A DNA stretch of 64,000 bases from CANMUM01 sp965263365 (GCA_965263365.1 OZ253672.1:1984001-2048000), one strand, 5' to 3'; shown: positions 26,470 through 36,017, counted from the stretch's first letter. Made by a program: numbers and translations. Notes: generated from the letters alone by a model not told the origin.

Positions 26470-27200
26470 AATAAAGCCTGATTTGGTGCAACTTGATATC
26501 CGGATCGGATATGATGAAATCTATCAAATTTTGGAACAAAAACTCGGGCAATTTTGCCAATTTCACCAAATGTATCTATGCGGTATAGAACGTCAAATCC
26601 GCTTTCTGTTAGATTTGAAATACAGGAATCCAGTAGGTGTTTGGATGAGCCATATCTTATTCCATCCTCTTCATTTAGAAGCAAGTTTTTTAATTCTGTT
26701 TGTTCGTCAAATCGAGCATTATTTAGAATGCTGTAATCTATCTCGAATCTTTGAAGGGGGGCTAGACCTGGTAAGATATCAAATAATTCATGGGCGCTAG
26801 TATCTTCTTCTAATACATCATCCCCAACATTGGAAATACATTTTACTAGTTCTGTAACCGCCCGTTCCAAAGCATGTTTAATACTTATGGAGCATCCTGA
26901 ACCAAATTCAGCCAATCTTTTGTTTGAGCTTGTCTAAGGAAAATTTAATAATGATTGTATTACACCATCATTAACTAGCGATGACTGATAAGCTATTTCA
27001 TATGTACTTCTATAAATTTCCACATCAGCTAAAACAGTCGCAGATAAATAATGTTCGATACACTCCGCTAAAGCGCCAATTTTGTGAAACTTACCTTTAC
27101 CAGAACCTGATGCTTCAATCTCATCATCACCAATAACAGTTAAGTATGAGGTTAATAAATTTTCATCGCTAGTTTTTTCGTAAGTGTTGTAACTGGCCCC
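26466..27200 (-). pseudogene. YcaO-domain protein (azoline/thioamide-forming type), interrupted and 5'-truncated
   Basis: From 27200 the minus strand reads SYNTYEKTSDENLL, then EIEASGSGKGKFHKIGALAE followed by CIEHYLSATVLADVEIYRS, which matches the YcaO nucleotide-binding motifs (SGKG...A..EAIER). An in-frame TAG at 26934-26936 interrupts it. The same frame continues as EFGSGCSISIKHALERAVTE and ends LTESGFDVLYRIDTF, ARVFVPKF, the usual YcaO C-terminus. Upstream another in-frame TAG (27201-27203) closes the frame, and no ATG, GTG or TTG precedes the first motif. YcaO proteins use ATP to turn Cys/Ser/Thr of a precursor peptide into azolines, or to install thioamides. The gene is coupled to the ABC exporter. 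Confidence 0.75.
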
Positions 27201-27438
27201 CTAGATTCAGGGTAACTAAAGTTTTGAATTTACTGCTAGAATTTATAAATCATTAATTCTCGATTTCTTGATTTAACAAGTAGTATTACAAATATTCGAA
27301 AAATCTCTAAATTCCAAAACTTTTCTCAACTTTACAAAAATTACAAAAAGTCAAATAAAATCAAATATTTGAAAAGAATATTTGCTTGCCTACTAGAATC
27401 GTTTAATCGTATAGGTGATTCGTAATCAATGAGTTCAC

Positions 27439-27690
27439 ATGAATATGATCACCGAAAAAGAGCTGCGAAGACATCACGAGATTAAGTATCGATTGAACCT
27501 TTCGGTTTCATCCCTAGCAAAGATTGCGCGATCTTTAGAACTGTCCCCAAACACAGTGCATTCAGTTTCATCTTCGCGTTCGAAATCCATGCGTGTCGCG
27601 CAAGCACTTGCGGACGCAATTGGTGAAGATGTTTCGATACTTTTTCCAGAGTACTTTCAGGAAAAAACAAAGAAAACAAATATGCGTTAG
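27439..27690 (+). CDS. Ner/Nlp-like helix-turn-helix DNA-binding protein
   Basis: 83 residues. The core HEIKYRLNLSVSSLAKIARS followed by LELSPNTVHSV and RVAQALADAIGEDVSILFP is the winged/HTH domain of the Ner family, first known from phage Mu, where Ner represses early transcription. The gene appears whole, with AT-rich flanks. It lies just ahead of a broken IS66 transposase and 2 kb before the OLD/UvrD pair, and may be left from a prophage or integrative element. Confidence 0.82.
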   Translation: MNMITEKELRRHHEIKYRLNLSVSSLAKIARSLELSPNTVHSVSSSRSKSMRVAQALADAIGEDVSILFPEYFQEKTKKTNMR

Positions 27691-27824
27691 ATTTCAAGTT
27701 CAACAAAAAAACTGAAAAGAAAAGAGTCTGATAGTGTGTGGTGACACGAACAGACTCCGAGATATCCGAAGACCTCGACTAACGAGCCAAAGATACTCTC
27801 CCTTTTCTAAAAAAATCAAGTGCC

Positions 27825-29315
27825 TTGCACGGCTTTTTGAGCCGCGCAAACCAATTTATTATTTCCACATACTCCCGAATAGTGTGGGGCTGTAGAAGTT
27901 TTGTGGAAAATTGTTCTGCCATTATAAGCGACATGCTCGGGAGCCCAAATCCGGATATTTTGCGGTTCGGCGAGCGCTTGAATGTTGCCCATGAAAGAGA
28001 TCAAGAATTTACGCAAAACGTCATCGAAAAAAACAAGATTTTGGTTCAGAAAACCAAAGAGCAAGATCAGGAAATCGAACGACTTCAACGCAAGATTAAG
28101 CGGCTGAACCGCGCACTTCATGAAAAAGGCTCAGATAATCCGCCCGTATCTTCTAATCAAAACCAAAAAAATGGCGAAGACAGCAACGGCGCAAATTCAT
28201 CGCCAAACCCGAAACACATTGAACCCGCAGCGAAAGTAAATCGACGTCCTAAAGGTCGCAAAAAGAAAAATTATGGTAAGAATGCCAAAACAATAGTCAA
28301 ATATTTCAAAACTGACGATGGCTTATGTCCATGCAGTTGCGGGGGCGGGATACTTGGGTACGACGAAAACTCGCTTTTGCGGTCAATTCCGGCTCAATAT
28401 TATATAGAATTGAGGTGTTTTGCGCGCTATCGTTGCCGCCTTCGCGAGACCGTTATCGCCACGCCATTTGAGCCAAAGCTTATCAGAAATACAAACTTCG
28501 AAACCGATTTTATTGCAGGAATAGCTGTGAGTAAATTTAGCCGTGGCCTTCCCTGCTATCGCCAAGAGCAAATACTTCGCGAAGCGGGAATGGAGCTTAA
28601 GCGCTCCACGTTTAACCGTTGGCTTATTCGTGTAGCCAACGAAGTTTTATCCCCACTTTACAATGTTTGCATCAAATCGGTTCTTTCTACGAGCACAAGA
28701 TTGCATATGGACGAAACGCCCATTCCTCTTCAAATGCCTGGCACTGGAAAAGTTGAGCGACTTTATTTTTATGCGATTGTTCGTGACGATAGCACTTTTG
28801 GAGGAAACTCTCCGCCGATGACCGCGTATTTCGCGAGAAAAACCCGAGCGAAGTATCAAATCAACGAGATACTGGGTGATTACGAACATCTTTTGCAAAC
28901 TGACGGATACGCCGGTTATGGTGACAGAAAAAATCGTGCAGAGTGCAACGCTCACGCCCGAAGGCATTTTTCCGATGAGGCCTTTATGACAGAAAGCGAT
29001 GATGTCCGCAAAGCAATCGACTTGTTCAAAAGGATATTTGCGATCGAAAAGCCCATCAAAGGCTTTGCGCCCCACATTCGCGAGGAGGTGAGGCAAAGAG
29101 AGGCTTTGCCAATTTGGAACGAATTTCATGACTGGCTTGCGGAAGTCAAACTGCGACACCTTGAAAATCAGGTATGGGGAGGGCCGTCAACTATACACTA
29201 AAGCGCCTAGGTGGCCTCATGAAGTACATATTCGACGGCAGATTGCACATGGACACCAATGCGGTAGAGCGCAAATTCAAATCGGTGATACGAGCATAGA
29301 ACTGCTCATATTTCG
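27825..29315 (+). pseudogene. IS66-family transposase (TnpC), frameshifted at the 3' end
   Basis: 458 codons are open. A coiled-coil N-terminal part (about residues 60-110: KTKEQDQEIERLQRKIKRLN) is followed by a Cys-containing zinc-finger-like segment (LCPCSCGGGILGYDE), and the DDE core (RLHMDETPIPL, LLQTDGYAGYG, AECNAHARRHF). After LENQVWGG the frame breaks by one base; the expected end continues as AVNYTLKRLGGLMKYI, FDGRLHMDTNAVERKFKSVI, then a TAG at 29297-29299. No TnpA/TnpB genes are adjacent and no terminal repeats were identified, so this is a dead single-gene copy. Confidence 0.85.
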
Positions 29316-29755
29316 TTACCAGATAGATAGGCGCAGAGATCTGGGCTGTATTTGGCACTGTTTTTTAAGCTTGTCATAAACATCAGATCACTTGTTCTAT
29401 ATATCTTTGCTAGGTCTTTAGTGAAATATCATTTCAACTGAAATGCAAATAATTATAAGGATTTTTTTGCCGTAGAATGCGCCTTCATTCTGTAAGGTTA
29501 GTTAGGCAACATGCCCTCAGCGCTACGGCCTCATAGGAATATTTTCTTTACCAAATCAAGCGAACCAAGTCGAATTCACGATGTGTACAATCGGCGGATT
29601 TCGGAGAGGTTTTGCTTTACTTATTAAAGCAAAACGAAGTTTTACATAAATCAGGTCACGATTGACAGAGTGGCCAAAAACACTTCGAATAAATTTTCGA
29701 AGGTGTTAGGCTGAGGTGCAGAAAAAATCGGTTTAAGCTTAGATGGGTTTATAGT
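29316..29755. other. Gene-free stretch upstream of the OLD/UvrD defence pair
   Basis: No ORF is supported. The main structure is a perfect hairpin at 29609-29635. The promoter of the OLD-like gene should lie here, but no confident -35/-10 could be chosen in such AT-rich DNA. Confidence 0.45.
29609..29635. promoter_or_regulatory. Perfect 11-base-pair hairpin upstream of the OLD/UvrD pair
   Basis: Arms GTTTTGCTTTA and TAAAGCAAAAC with a five-base loop CTTAT, about 120 bases before the GTG of the OLD-like gene. It is not followed by a T run. It could be an operator, the end of an IS66 derivative, or an RNA element in the leader. Confidence 0.45.
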
Positions 29756-31912
29756 GTGCGCATTTCAAAAATTGACATTCAAAATTTTCGTCAACTCAAA
29801 AATACAAGCATTGATCTAGAGGAAGATTTATCTCTGGTCATTGGAAAAAATAACAGTGGAAAAACTTCCCTCCTTCTAATCATGGACAAATTTTTGGGTG
29901 AAAAGGCAAAGTCGTCCAATTTTGCATTTGATGATTATAATCTTCAAACTGCCAGTGAATTTAGAGAGTTGTTAATATCAACTGCAGAAATTCCAGAAGA
30001 CCTACGCAGTTTCTCGATAGCAATGACGATTTTTGTTGAATATGATGAAAGCGATGATCTCTCGAACATCGGCAACACAGTCATAATGGATCTTGATCCA
30101 CTTAACAAAACGTTCGTTCTCGATTTTGAGTACAGAATTGAAAAAGACAATTTTCTACGCGCGCGAAGTGATTTTAACGACTTTTGCGAAAGGAAAGATG
30201 TCCCTACCGATAAAAGAGCAGTGAACTCGACAAAATTTATTGAAAAGAGCTTTGGGCGATATTTTGTTCTTCGCCGAAGAAGCGTCCTATTTGACACCAA
30301 CGGGAATAAGGCAGAATGGAATGTCAGCTACGATCTATTGAAAAACAACATCGATCTCAAACCGATCATTCAATTTCGCACAATTGGGGCTCGTCGTGAT
30401 GTTTCAAACCGAGATGCTGATCAGGTACTATCCTCACAAATTGCGAAGGGCTTTAAGCGCAAAAATGACCGTGACGGCGAAGAGGCCACCTTGGAGGATT
30501 TCAGAGATAGTTTATCTAAGTTTGACGGCGACTTAGATGGTCTATACCAGGAACTTTTTGAAAAAGAGTTAGAAGATATTTCTAAATTTGGTGGGGTTGA
30601 GAGCGATGAGGTGAAAGTTTCAATCCTTTCGTCGTTAAATCCAGAAATTATCCTCAGAGATAATGCGAAAGTAAAATACAAAGATGCGCAGTTGGAGCGA
30701 GGACTACCCGAAAGCTACAATGGTCTCGGTTATCTAAATCTTCTAAACATGATTTTTGAATTGCAACTGGTCTTGGAGACCTTATCTGCAACAAATGAAA
30801 AGCGAGCTGCTGACATAAACATACTATTCATAGAGGAGCCTGAAGCCCACACCCATCCGCAACTTCAATATATTTTTATTAAGAACATTAAACAGTTTTT
30901 GGACGAAAAATGTGCTGATGGCGGTATTAACTTGCAAACTGTGATTTCCACCCACTCAGCCCATATTGTGGCGGAATGTGAGTTTGATGATATTAAATAT
31001 CTAAAAAAGGTCGAGCATGGGACGCAGTCCCTCAATTTAAGTAAATTGGAAGAAATGTACGCAGATGACCTAGCCGCGTACAGGTTCCTTAAACAATACC
31101 TAACATTAAACCGAGCAGAATTGTTTTTTGCCGAGAAAGCAATTTTCATCGAAGGAGACACAGAAAGAATTTTGCTTCCTAAGATGATTGCCAAATTGGA
31201 TGAAGAAGTCGAAGCAATCGAAATTAAACAAGAGCAACCCTTATCATTACCGCTGAAGTCTCAAAATGTTTCCATTGTGGAGGTCGGAAACTACTTTCAA
31301 AAATTTCAGATTTTTGCGGGCTTCCTTGGCATCAAGTGTTTGGTTATTACCGATCTTGACGGTGTCCATCAGCCCGATGGACAATCTCAATATAAGGCAT
31401 GCATGACCTCAGATGCAACTCGTACTTCAAATGCTTGCCTAAATTCATTCTTTACTTCGGCGCCCAATTCAGATGAACCGCTTGATTTCAAAAATTTGAA
31501 AACATTGGCGCCCGAAAGAAAATACTTTGAGTATTGTACGGATTGCGGACAGTGGATCCAATCGGAATCTGGTTCACTAAATATCGTTTTTCAAATCGAA
31601 GAAAAAAACGCCCAAGGTAAGAGCTATCATGGTCGGAGTTTTGAAGATGCCTTCATTCATTTAAACAAAGACTTTATCTCTAGAGTTCAAACCGACGGCA
31701 ATCAAAGCGGCAACTCGCTTTTCCCGTCATTTGTTGAGAAGCACATAATGCTTTACCGAGAAGAGAAGATTGACGCTTACGAATTGGCGGACAAAGGTAT
31801 TTTAAGCAAGCCATCATTTGCCATTGAATTACTTTTATATGAAGATGACCAAAATCAGTGGGAAACTCCAAAATATATCCAAGATGGTTTAAAATGGTTG
31901 AGGAGCATTTGA
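29756..31912 (+). CDS. OLD-family ATP-dependent nuclease (GajA-like, class 2)
   Basis: 718 residues from a GTG (29756) reading MRISKIDIQNFRQLKN. The N-terminal ABC-type ATPase has Walker A GKNNSGKTS (30-38) and Walker B with INILFIEEPEAHTHPQ (about 355-363), followed by VISTHSAHIV. The C-terminal TOPRIM domain has FIEGDTE (about 466), VITDLDG (about 533) and GRSFEDAF. In Gabija systems this protein senses nucleotide depletion and nicks phage DNA. The UvrD-type gene follows with overlapping stop and start, which is the hallmark of class 2 OLD/Gabija. From memory it is longer than Bacillus GajA (about 580), with an added CTDCGQW segment near residue 600. Confidence 0.85.
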   Translation: MRISKIDIQNFRQLKNTSIDLEEDLSLVIGKNNSGKTSLLLIMDKFLGEKAKSSNFAFDDYNLQTASEFRELLISTAEIPEDLRSFSIAMTIFVEYDESDDLSNIGNTVIMDLDPLNKTFVLDFEYRIEKDNFLRARSDFNDFCERKDVPTDKRAVNSTKFIEKSFGRYFVLRRRSVLFDTNGNKAEWNVSYDLLKNNIDLKPIIQFRTIGARRDVSNRDADQVLSSQIAKGFKRKNDRDGEEATLEDFRDSLSKFDGDLDGLYQELFEKELEDISKFGGVESDEVKVSILSSLNPEIILRDNAKVKYKDAQLERGLPESYNGLGYLNLLNMIFELQLVLETLSATNEKRAADINILFIEEPEAHTHPQLQYIFIKNIKQFLDEKCADGGINLQTVISTHSAHIVAECEFDDIKYLKKVEHGTQSLNLSKLEEMYADDLAAYRFLKQYLTLNRAELFFAEKAIFIEGDTERILLPKMIAKLDEEVEAIEIKQEQPLSLPLKSQNVSIVEVGNYFQKFQIFAGFLGIKCLVITDLDGVHQPDGQSQYKACMTSDATRTSNACLNSFFTSAPNSDEPLDFKNLKTLAPERKYFEYCTDCGQWIQSESGSLNIVFQIEEKNAQGKSYHGRSFEDAFIHLNKDFISRVQTDGNQSGNSLFPSFVEKHIMLYREEKIDAYELADKGILSKPSFAIELLLYEDDQNQWETPKYIQDGLKWLRSI

Positions 31913-33780
31913 TGCTTGAGCCAGAAGTCATCCAAATTTTAGCGCATATCGATAGAAATGAAAGTTTCCTGTTAAGCGGCGGGGCAGGAAGCGGAAAAAC
32001 GTATTCACTTGAACAGCTCGTACGGGAACTTGCAAAGACACAACCTAAAAATTCAATAGCCGTCATAACTTACACGAATGCGGCATCAGACATCATTAAA
32101 AATCGTGTACAACACCCCAATCTCTGGGTTTCAACGATCCACGATTTCTTTTGGAATCTTATCAGCAAATTTCAAATTGAGCTGAAATCAATTGTGTGTG
32201 GTTATCATAATGATCAAGATAACAAATCTATCAGATATACTGGCGTAGACATTCAGCCTCATGAAATAGAACGCATTACTTATGACAATTTTGTGTCCAT
32301 TCGAAAGGGCGTGATTTCGCATGATGAGGTTTTACTCGTCGCAGAAAAGATGTTTGCGACTTATCCCAAGCTGGCAAACATTACCAAGGATCAATTTAGG
32401 TACATATTTGTTGATGAGTACCAAGATACTTCACCAAAAGCTATTAGTATTCTCCTAGACCACTTGCCCAAAAGTGACCGAATGACGACGCTTGGTTTCT
32501 TTGGCGATTCGATGCAGGCCATTTATGACGAAGGAATTGACAGTTTGACGGAACGGCTTGCCAACGGAACTCTAAATGAGGTTCAAAAAACCCAAAACAG
32601 AAGAAACCCAAAATCGGTTATTGATCTGACCAATAAGTTGCGTACAGATGGAATAGTTCAAGTCCCTTCTAACGACCTTAGTGCACCTAACATGAGCAAT
32701 GGTCAAATAAAGCAAGGTTCAGTTCGTTTCTTCTACTCTGATGGTGATCTTGGCATAGATCAAGTCCGAGAGCGTCTTTCTTGGGATTTTAATGACGTTC
32801 GGCATGTCAAAGAGCTCAACCTTACACATAATCTGATTGCTCCAAGGGCAGGTTTTCCAACGCTCATGGATATATACAATAAAGACAAAATTCTCGATTA
32901 TAGGAAGCTTATAAACAAGCGCCTTCCTGATGATTTGGTTTTGGACGGTAAATCTTTTGAGGAAGTATTATCAGAATTGGAAGAAAAAGGTTTTGATATT
33001 ACCCCTCAAAATGGGCAACAAGCGTACATAGATCAGCGCGAACAAGCTTATGAATTAGCCAAGGGCCAGAATTTTGAGAGCTTTGCTAGGCTCATGGTTG
33101 TTAAAGAACATTTGGTGGATGGCGTGAAAGGCCATGAAAGCGAGCCTGCGAAGAGGAATCTCGAACGTGACGATCTTATTAAGCATTTACATCGTATTCA
33201 AACAGTCGTGCACTTGTACAAGAACGGAAACATTACAGAATTTTTAAAGAGCACAAATTTTCGAATCAAGCGTCTGAAGGATAAACAAGCGTTGTCTGAT
33301 GCGATGGCAGAGTTTGCGGGTTCAAGAACTACTTCGATCGGCGATGCGATTGAATTGGCTAATCAGCTAAATCTAGTAAAGCAAGATGATAGGTTGAACC
33401 ACTTTATTCAGCAAAAACCCTATTTATGGGGTCGTGTAAAATTGGTGCCGTATAGTGAATTTGTAAAACTATTTGAATACCTTGAGGGCAGATCGCCTCT
33501 TTCAACCCAGCACAAGGTTAAAGGCAATGAGTTTGAAAATGTTCTCGTTGTTTTGGACAATGGAAACTGGAATAAGTACAATTTTGAATATCTATTCACC
33601 GGTAGTGATACCGCAAGTGTATTAGATCGAACGCAAAAGCTATTTTACGTGGCCTGTACAAGAGCGAAAGATGAGCTTGTGGTCTATTTTTCAAATCCAT
33701 CACAAAGTGTGCTTTCCAAAGCCAAAGATTGGTTTGGTGAAAACAATGTTTTGCAGATCAGCGCTAATCATCAAAGTTAA
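31912..33780 (+). CDS. UvrD/PcrA-like helicase (GajB-like)
   Basis: 622 residues from the ATG at 31912-31914, chosen because AGGAG (31901-31905) precedes it at ideal spacing and it overlaps the upstream TGA; an in-frame ATG 18 codons earlier would lie inside the OLD gene. Superfamily 1A motifs are GGAGSGKT (23-30), AVITYTNAASDII, FVDEYQDTSP (about 168), GFFGDSMQAIYD, TQHKVKGNEFENVLVV and FYVACTRAKDEL (about 580). Motif VI is intact, so it should be an active helicase or DNA-sensing ATPase. Known GajB is shorter (about 490, from memory); the middle part around 330-470 is extra. Confidence 0.86.
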   Translation: MLEPEVIQILAHIDRNESFLLSGGAGSGKTYSLEQLVRELAKTQPKNSIAVITYTNAASDIIKNRVQHPNLWVSTIHDFFWNLISKFQIELKSIVCGYHNDQDNKSIRYTGVDIQPHEIERITYDNFVSIRKGVISHDEVLLVAEKMFATYPKLANITKDQFRYIFVDEYQDTSPKAISILLDHLPKSDRMTTLGFFGDSMQAIYDEGIDSLTERLANGTLNEVQKTQNRRNPKSVIDLTNKLRTDGIVQVPSNDLSAPNMSNGQIKQGSVRFFYSDGDLGIDQVRERLSWDFNDVRHVKELNLTHNLIAPRAGFPTLMDIYNKDKILDYRKLINKRLPDDLVLDGKSFEEVLSELEEKGFDITPQNGQQAYIDQREQAYELAKGQNFESFARLMVVKEHLVDGVKGHESEPAKRNLERDDLIKHLHRIQTVVHLYKNGNITEFLKSTNFRIKRLKDKQALSDAMAEFAGSRTTSIGDAIELANQLNLVKQDDRLNHFIQQKPYLWGRVKLVPYSEFVKLFEYLEGRSPLSTQHKVKGNEFENVLVVLDNGNWNKYNFEYLFTGSDTASVLDRTQKLFYVACTRAKDELVVYFSNPSQSVLSKAKDWFGENNVLQISANHQS

Positions 33781-33825
33781 TTTCTATAGCCTAGTCAAAA
33801 AATGTAATCAAAAACAAATGCTTCG

Positions 33826-33846
33826 ATATTGGCCTGCGGCCAATAT
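33826..33846. repeat. Perfect hairpin after the OLD/UvrD pair
   Basis: Arms ATATTGGCC and GGCCAATAT with a TGC loop, 46 bases after the helicase stop. There is no T run behind it, so it may be a weak terminator or a transcript-stabilising structure. Confidence 0.4.
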
Positions 33847-33976
33847 AGGATACAAAGAGACGCAGGTTAAAAAGAAAATTGGGGGCTAGTTGCAACGCTT
33901 ACCTTACACCCGATCAACGAGTTAAAACTCTTAACTGGCAAAGGAGCTCAAGCCCTAGATAGGGCGGGTATGAAGA

Positions 33977-34378
33977 TTAGTAGGAAGTGAAATCACAAAG
34001 ATAGCTGTCATGCACCCATCCGGTGACAAATAATGATTTATATGTTTGTGGCTGACCGTGTATCGAGAACGAGCGATGTGCATCAAGTACTTTTATCCAC
34101 CGTCCACTACGAACAGTCGTATCGACTACAACAACTGCAAGTCGGTTTAGTTTTCTTTTTATGGCGTAATTCGTTCCAGGACCCTCACGAACAGAAAGAT
34201 AACCTTCAGGCCCGTTTACATTGCAGACCATTTCGTTGCTGTGGCCATAATGATTCAAATCCCACGAATCACGAGCAAGGCCTCTCAATTCTACCGAGCC
34301 ATAAAGAGCCTCTTCTGAAAAAGCTGAAAAGGCTAAAACACTAAAAAAGAAAATTAATAAATTTTTCATCAAAAACAT
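33977..34378 (-). CDS. Secreted bacterial SH3-domain protein
   Basis: 133 residues. The signal peptide is MKNLLIFFFSVLAFSAFS (from the second Met, at 34369). The rest is one SH3b domain: PEGYLSVREGPGTNYAIKRK, VVVVDTTVRSGRWIKVLD and FVTGWVHDSYLC, with two Cys that may pair in the periplasm. Such domains often bind peptidoglycan. It is the first gene beyond the accessory block and is followed by tRNA-Ser on the same strand. Confidence 0.82.
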   Translation of the reverse strand: MFLMKNLLIFFFSVLAFSAFSEEALYGSVELRGLARDSWDLNHYGHSNEMVCNVNGPEGYLSVREGPGTNYAIKRKLNRLAVVVVDTTVRSGRWIKVLDAHRSFSIHGQPQTYKSLFVTGWVHDSYLCDFTSY

Positions 34379-34440
34379 AATCCCAATAACAGCGACCTAA
34401 ATCATAAATTACTCAACAATATCAAAATGTCAATGATTTA

Positions 34441-34531
34441 TGGCGGAGACGAAGGGATTCGAACCCTCGATACCCTTATGAGGTATACTCCCTTAGCAGG
34501 GGAGCGCCTTCGACCACTCGGCCACGTCTCC
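34441..34531 (-). tRNA. tRNA-Ser (anticodon GCU)
   Basis: The minus strand folds as a class II tRNA: acceptor arms GGAGACG and CGTCTCC, anticodon stem CTCCC/GGGAG with loop TGCTAA (anticodon GCT at 34495-34497), a long variable arm (TATACC..GGTATC), T-loop GGTTCGAATCC, discriminator G and an encoded CCA at 34441-34443. It reads AGC/AGU codons. It lies at the right border of the accessory region, where integrases often target tRNA genes, though no att repeat was found. Confidence 0.95.
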
Positions 34532-34648
34532 GCCGACGGGTTTATCGCCAAACACTAGGTAACTTCAAGTGAAAAATGCTAAAATAATATCTGCTTGAAG
34601 TTGGTCACCGGGTTACCTACAACATCCACATCACAAAATGAGTAAAAA

Positions 34649-35125
34649 ATGAAACTAAATTACATTTTATTTTTAATTCTATGTTTGTTCGCATTCGCCA
34701 GTGATCAGCTTTCTAAATTCTACATCACGACTATACTTTCAATGCATGAGGGAGAGTTTCGTTCCGTGATAGACCCTATTTTAAACTGGCAATATTTGAA
34801 AAATTTTGGAATAAATTTTGGCATTGGCAGCCATGAAAGCCCCTTCACAAGATGGGGAATTACTCTGATCACTGTGGGAATTGTGATTTTTGTAACAATT
34901 ATGGTTTTTAAGAATCTAACATCAAAAACCGCCATTTTAGGGGGCCTTGTTATCGGTGGAGCGTTGGGCAACATATTTGACCGCATTACACTTGGATACG
35001 TCGTCGATTTTATCAACAACTCTTGGTATACTTTTTATAATCCGTTTTCCTACAATCTAGCCGACGTTTGGATTTTTGTTGGCCTAATAGGATTATTATT
35101 TTGGGCGCCCAAAAATACAGATTGA
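34649..35125 (+). CDS. lspA: Lipoprotein signal peptidase (signal peptidase II)
   Basis: 158 residues with four membrane helices, normal for the family. It cleaves the signal peptide of diacylated prolipoproteins at the lipobox Cys. The catalytic aspartates are in NIFDRITLGYVVDF and ADVWIFVG. The start region FASDQLSKFYITT has the conserved DQ-K motif. The gene is monocistronic, convergent with the nitroreductase gene. Confidence 0.95.
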   Translation: MKLNYILFLILCLFAFASDQLSKFYITTILSMHEGEFRSVIDPILNWQYLKNFGINFGIGSHESPFTRWGITLITVGIVIFVTIMVFKNLTSKTAILGGLVIGGALGNIFDRITLGYVVDFINNSWYTFYNPFSYNLADVWIFVGLIGLLFWAPKNTD

Positions 35126-35150
35126 GCCCCCAAATTTCTAGCGATTTAAT

Positions 35151-35816
35151 TTATACCATTGTAAAAACTTCATCTTCATTTAAGCGAGACTTTGGCAATT
35201 TTGCATTAAAGTCTTCTTGCGAACGATAGCCAAGACTCACGACAACATTTGCTGAATAACCTCTTTCACGCAGCCCAAATTCTTCGTCGATTGCTTTTAT
35301 ATCTATACCCTCCATGGGAACTGCATCGATTCCAAGAGTTGCAGCGCCCAAAAGCAGCGTTCCAATATTTAAGTAAGTCTGTTTCTCTGCCCAGTGTTGA
35401 GCGTCCCGCAAATCATGTCGATGGATATTGGTAAAGAGCTTGCGTGCGCCATCAACGCCCAATTTTTGCTCCTCTTCCGAATAGCGTCCATCCTCATCCT
35501 CTTTTTCAAGGACACGCTGAAGATGCGCGTCGTCAATATCCAGTTTCGTCGCAAACACCACAACCATTGAAGCATCTGTAACTTTTGATTTGTTAAAGGA
35601 AAAAAAGCCTTCTGTACCTTTAGCGACGCGTGCCTTCCCTTCTTCAGTTGTCGCGACCACCATATGCCACGGCTGCAAATTCACACTTGAAGGCGCAAGT
35701 TGCATCAAAGAAATGAGCGTTTCCTGATCTTGTTTGGAGATCGCTTTTGCCGGGTCAAAGGCCTTTGTTGAGTATCTTTGAATCATATGTTCTTTTAAAT
35801 TTGGCTTAGTTGTCAT
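35151..35816 (-). CDS. NAD(P)H nitroreductase family protein
   Basis: 221 residues from the ATG at 35814-35816 (MTTKPNLKEHM), preceded by AAGGA; a GTG 18 bases upstream is also in frame. The FMN fold is seen in RYSTKAFDPAKAISKQD, LAPSSVNLQPWHMVVA and GIDAVPMEGIDIKAIDEEFG, FNVVVSLGYRS-like. It resembles NfsB/NfnB oxygen-insensitive nitroreductases and dihydropteridine reductase-like enzymes that reduce nitroaromatics or quinones. The physiological substrate is unknown. Confidence 0.88.
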   Translation of the reverse strand: MTTKPNLKEHMIQRYSTKAFDPAKAISKQDQETLISLMQLAPSSVNLQPWHMVVATTEEGKARVAKGTEGFFSFNKSKVTDASMVVVFATKLDIDDAHLQRVLEKEDEDGRYSEEEQKLGVDGARKLFTNIHRHDLRDAQHWAEKQTYLNIGTLLLGAATLGIDAVPMEGIDIKAIDEEFGLRERGYSANVVVSLGYRSQEDFNAKLPKSRLNEDEVFTMV

Positions 35817-36017
35817 GGAGAAAATCCTTTGCACATAAATGAAAATTTGTAGGTTTCATTTATTCACCTGAAGAATTTAATTCAAGTGAAAACTTTTATA
35901 TACTACAATATTTTTCGTATGTTTTCTCTATGGCTCGGCTGTAACTAAGTTCATAAATAATTTTAGCTTGCTCGGTTGAATTTTATCACTGAACCTGCGT
36001 AAATGACGTGAGGTCAA

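Noticed and set aside
6880..26936. In-frame TAG codons in the DddP-like gene and the YcaO gene, and an open frame after the exporter's TAG, as possible amber recoding
   Set aside because: Many intact genes here end in TAG (for example recA), no suppressor tRNA is seen, and the affected genes also show truncation or shifts. Ordinary decay explains it.
29400..34440. att-type direct repeats around the defence region next to tRNA-Ser
   Set aside because: No copy of the tRNA 3' end was seen upstream, and no integrase gene is present.
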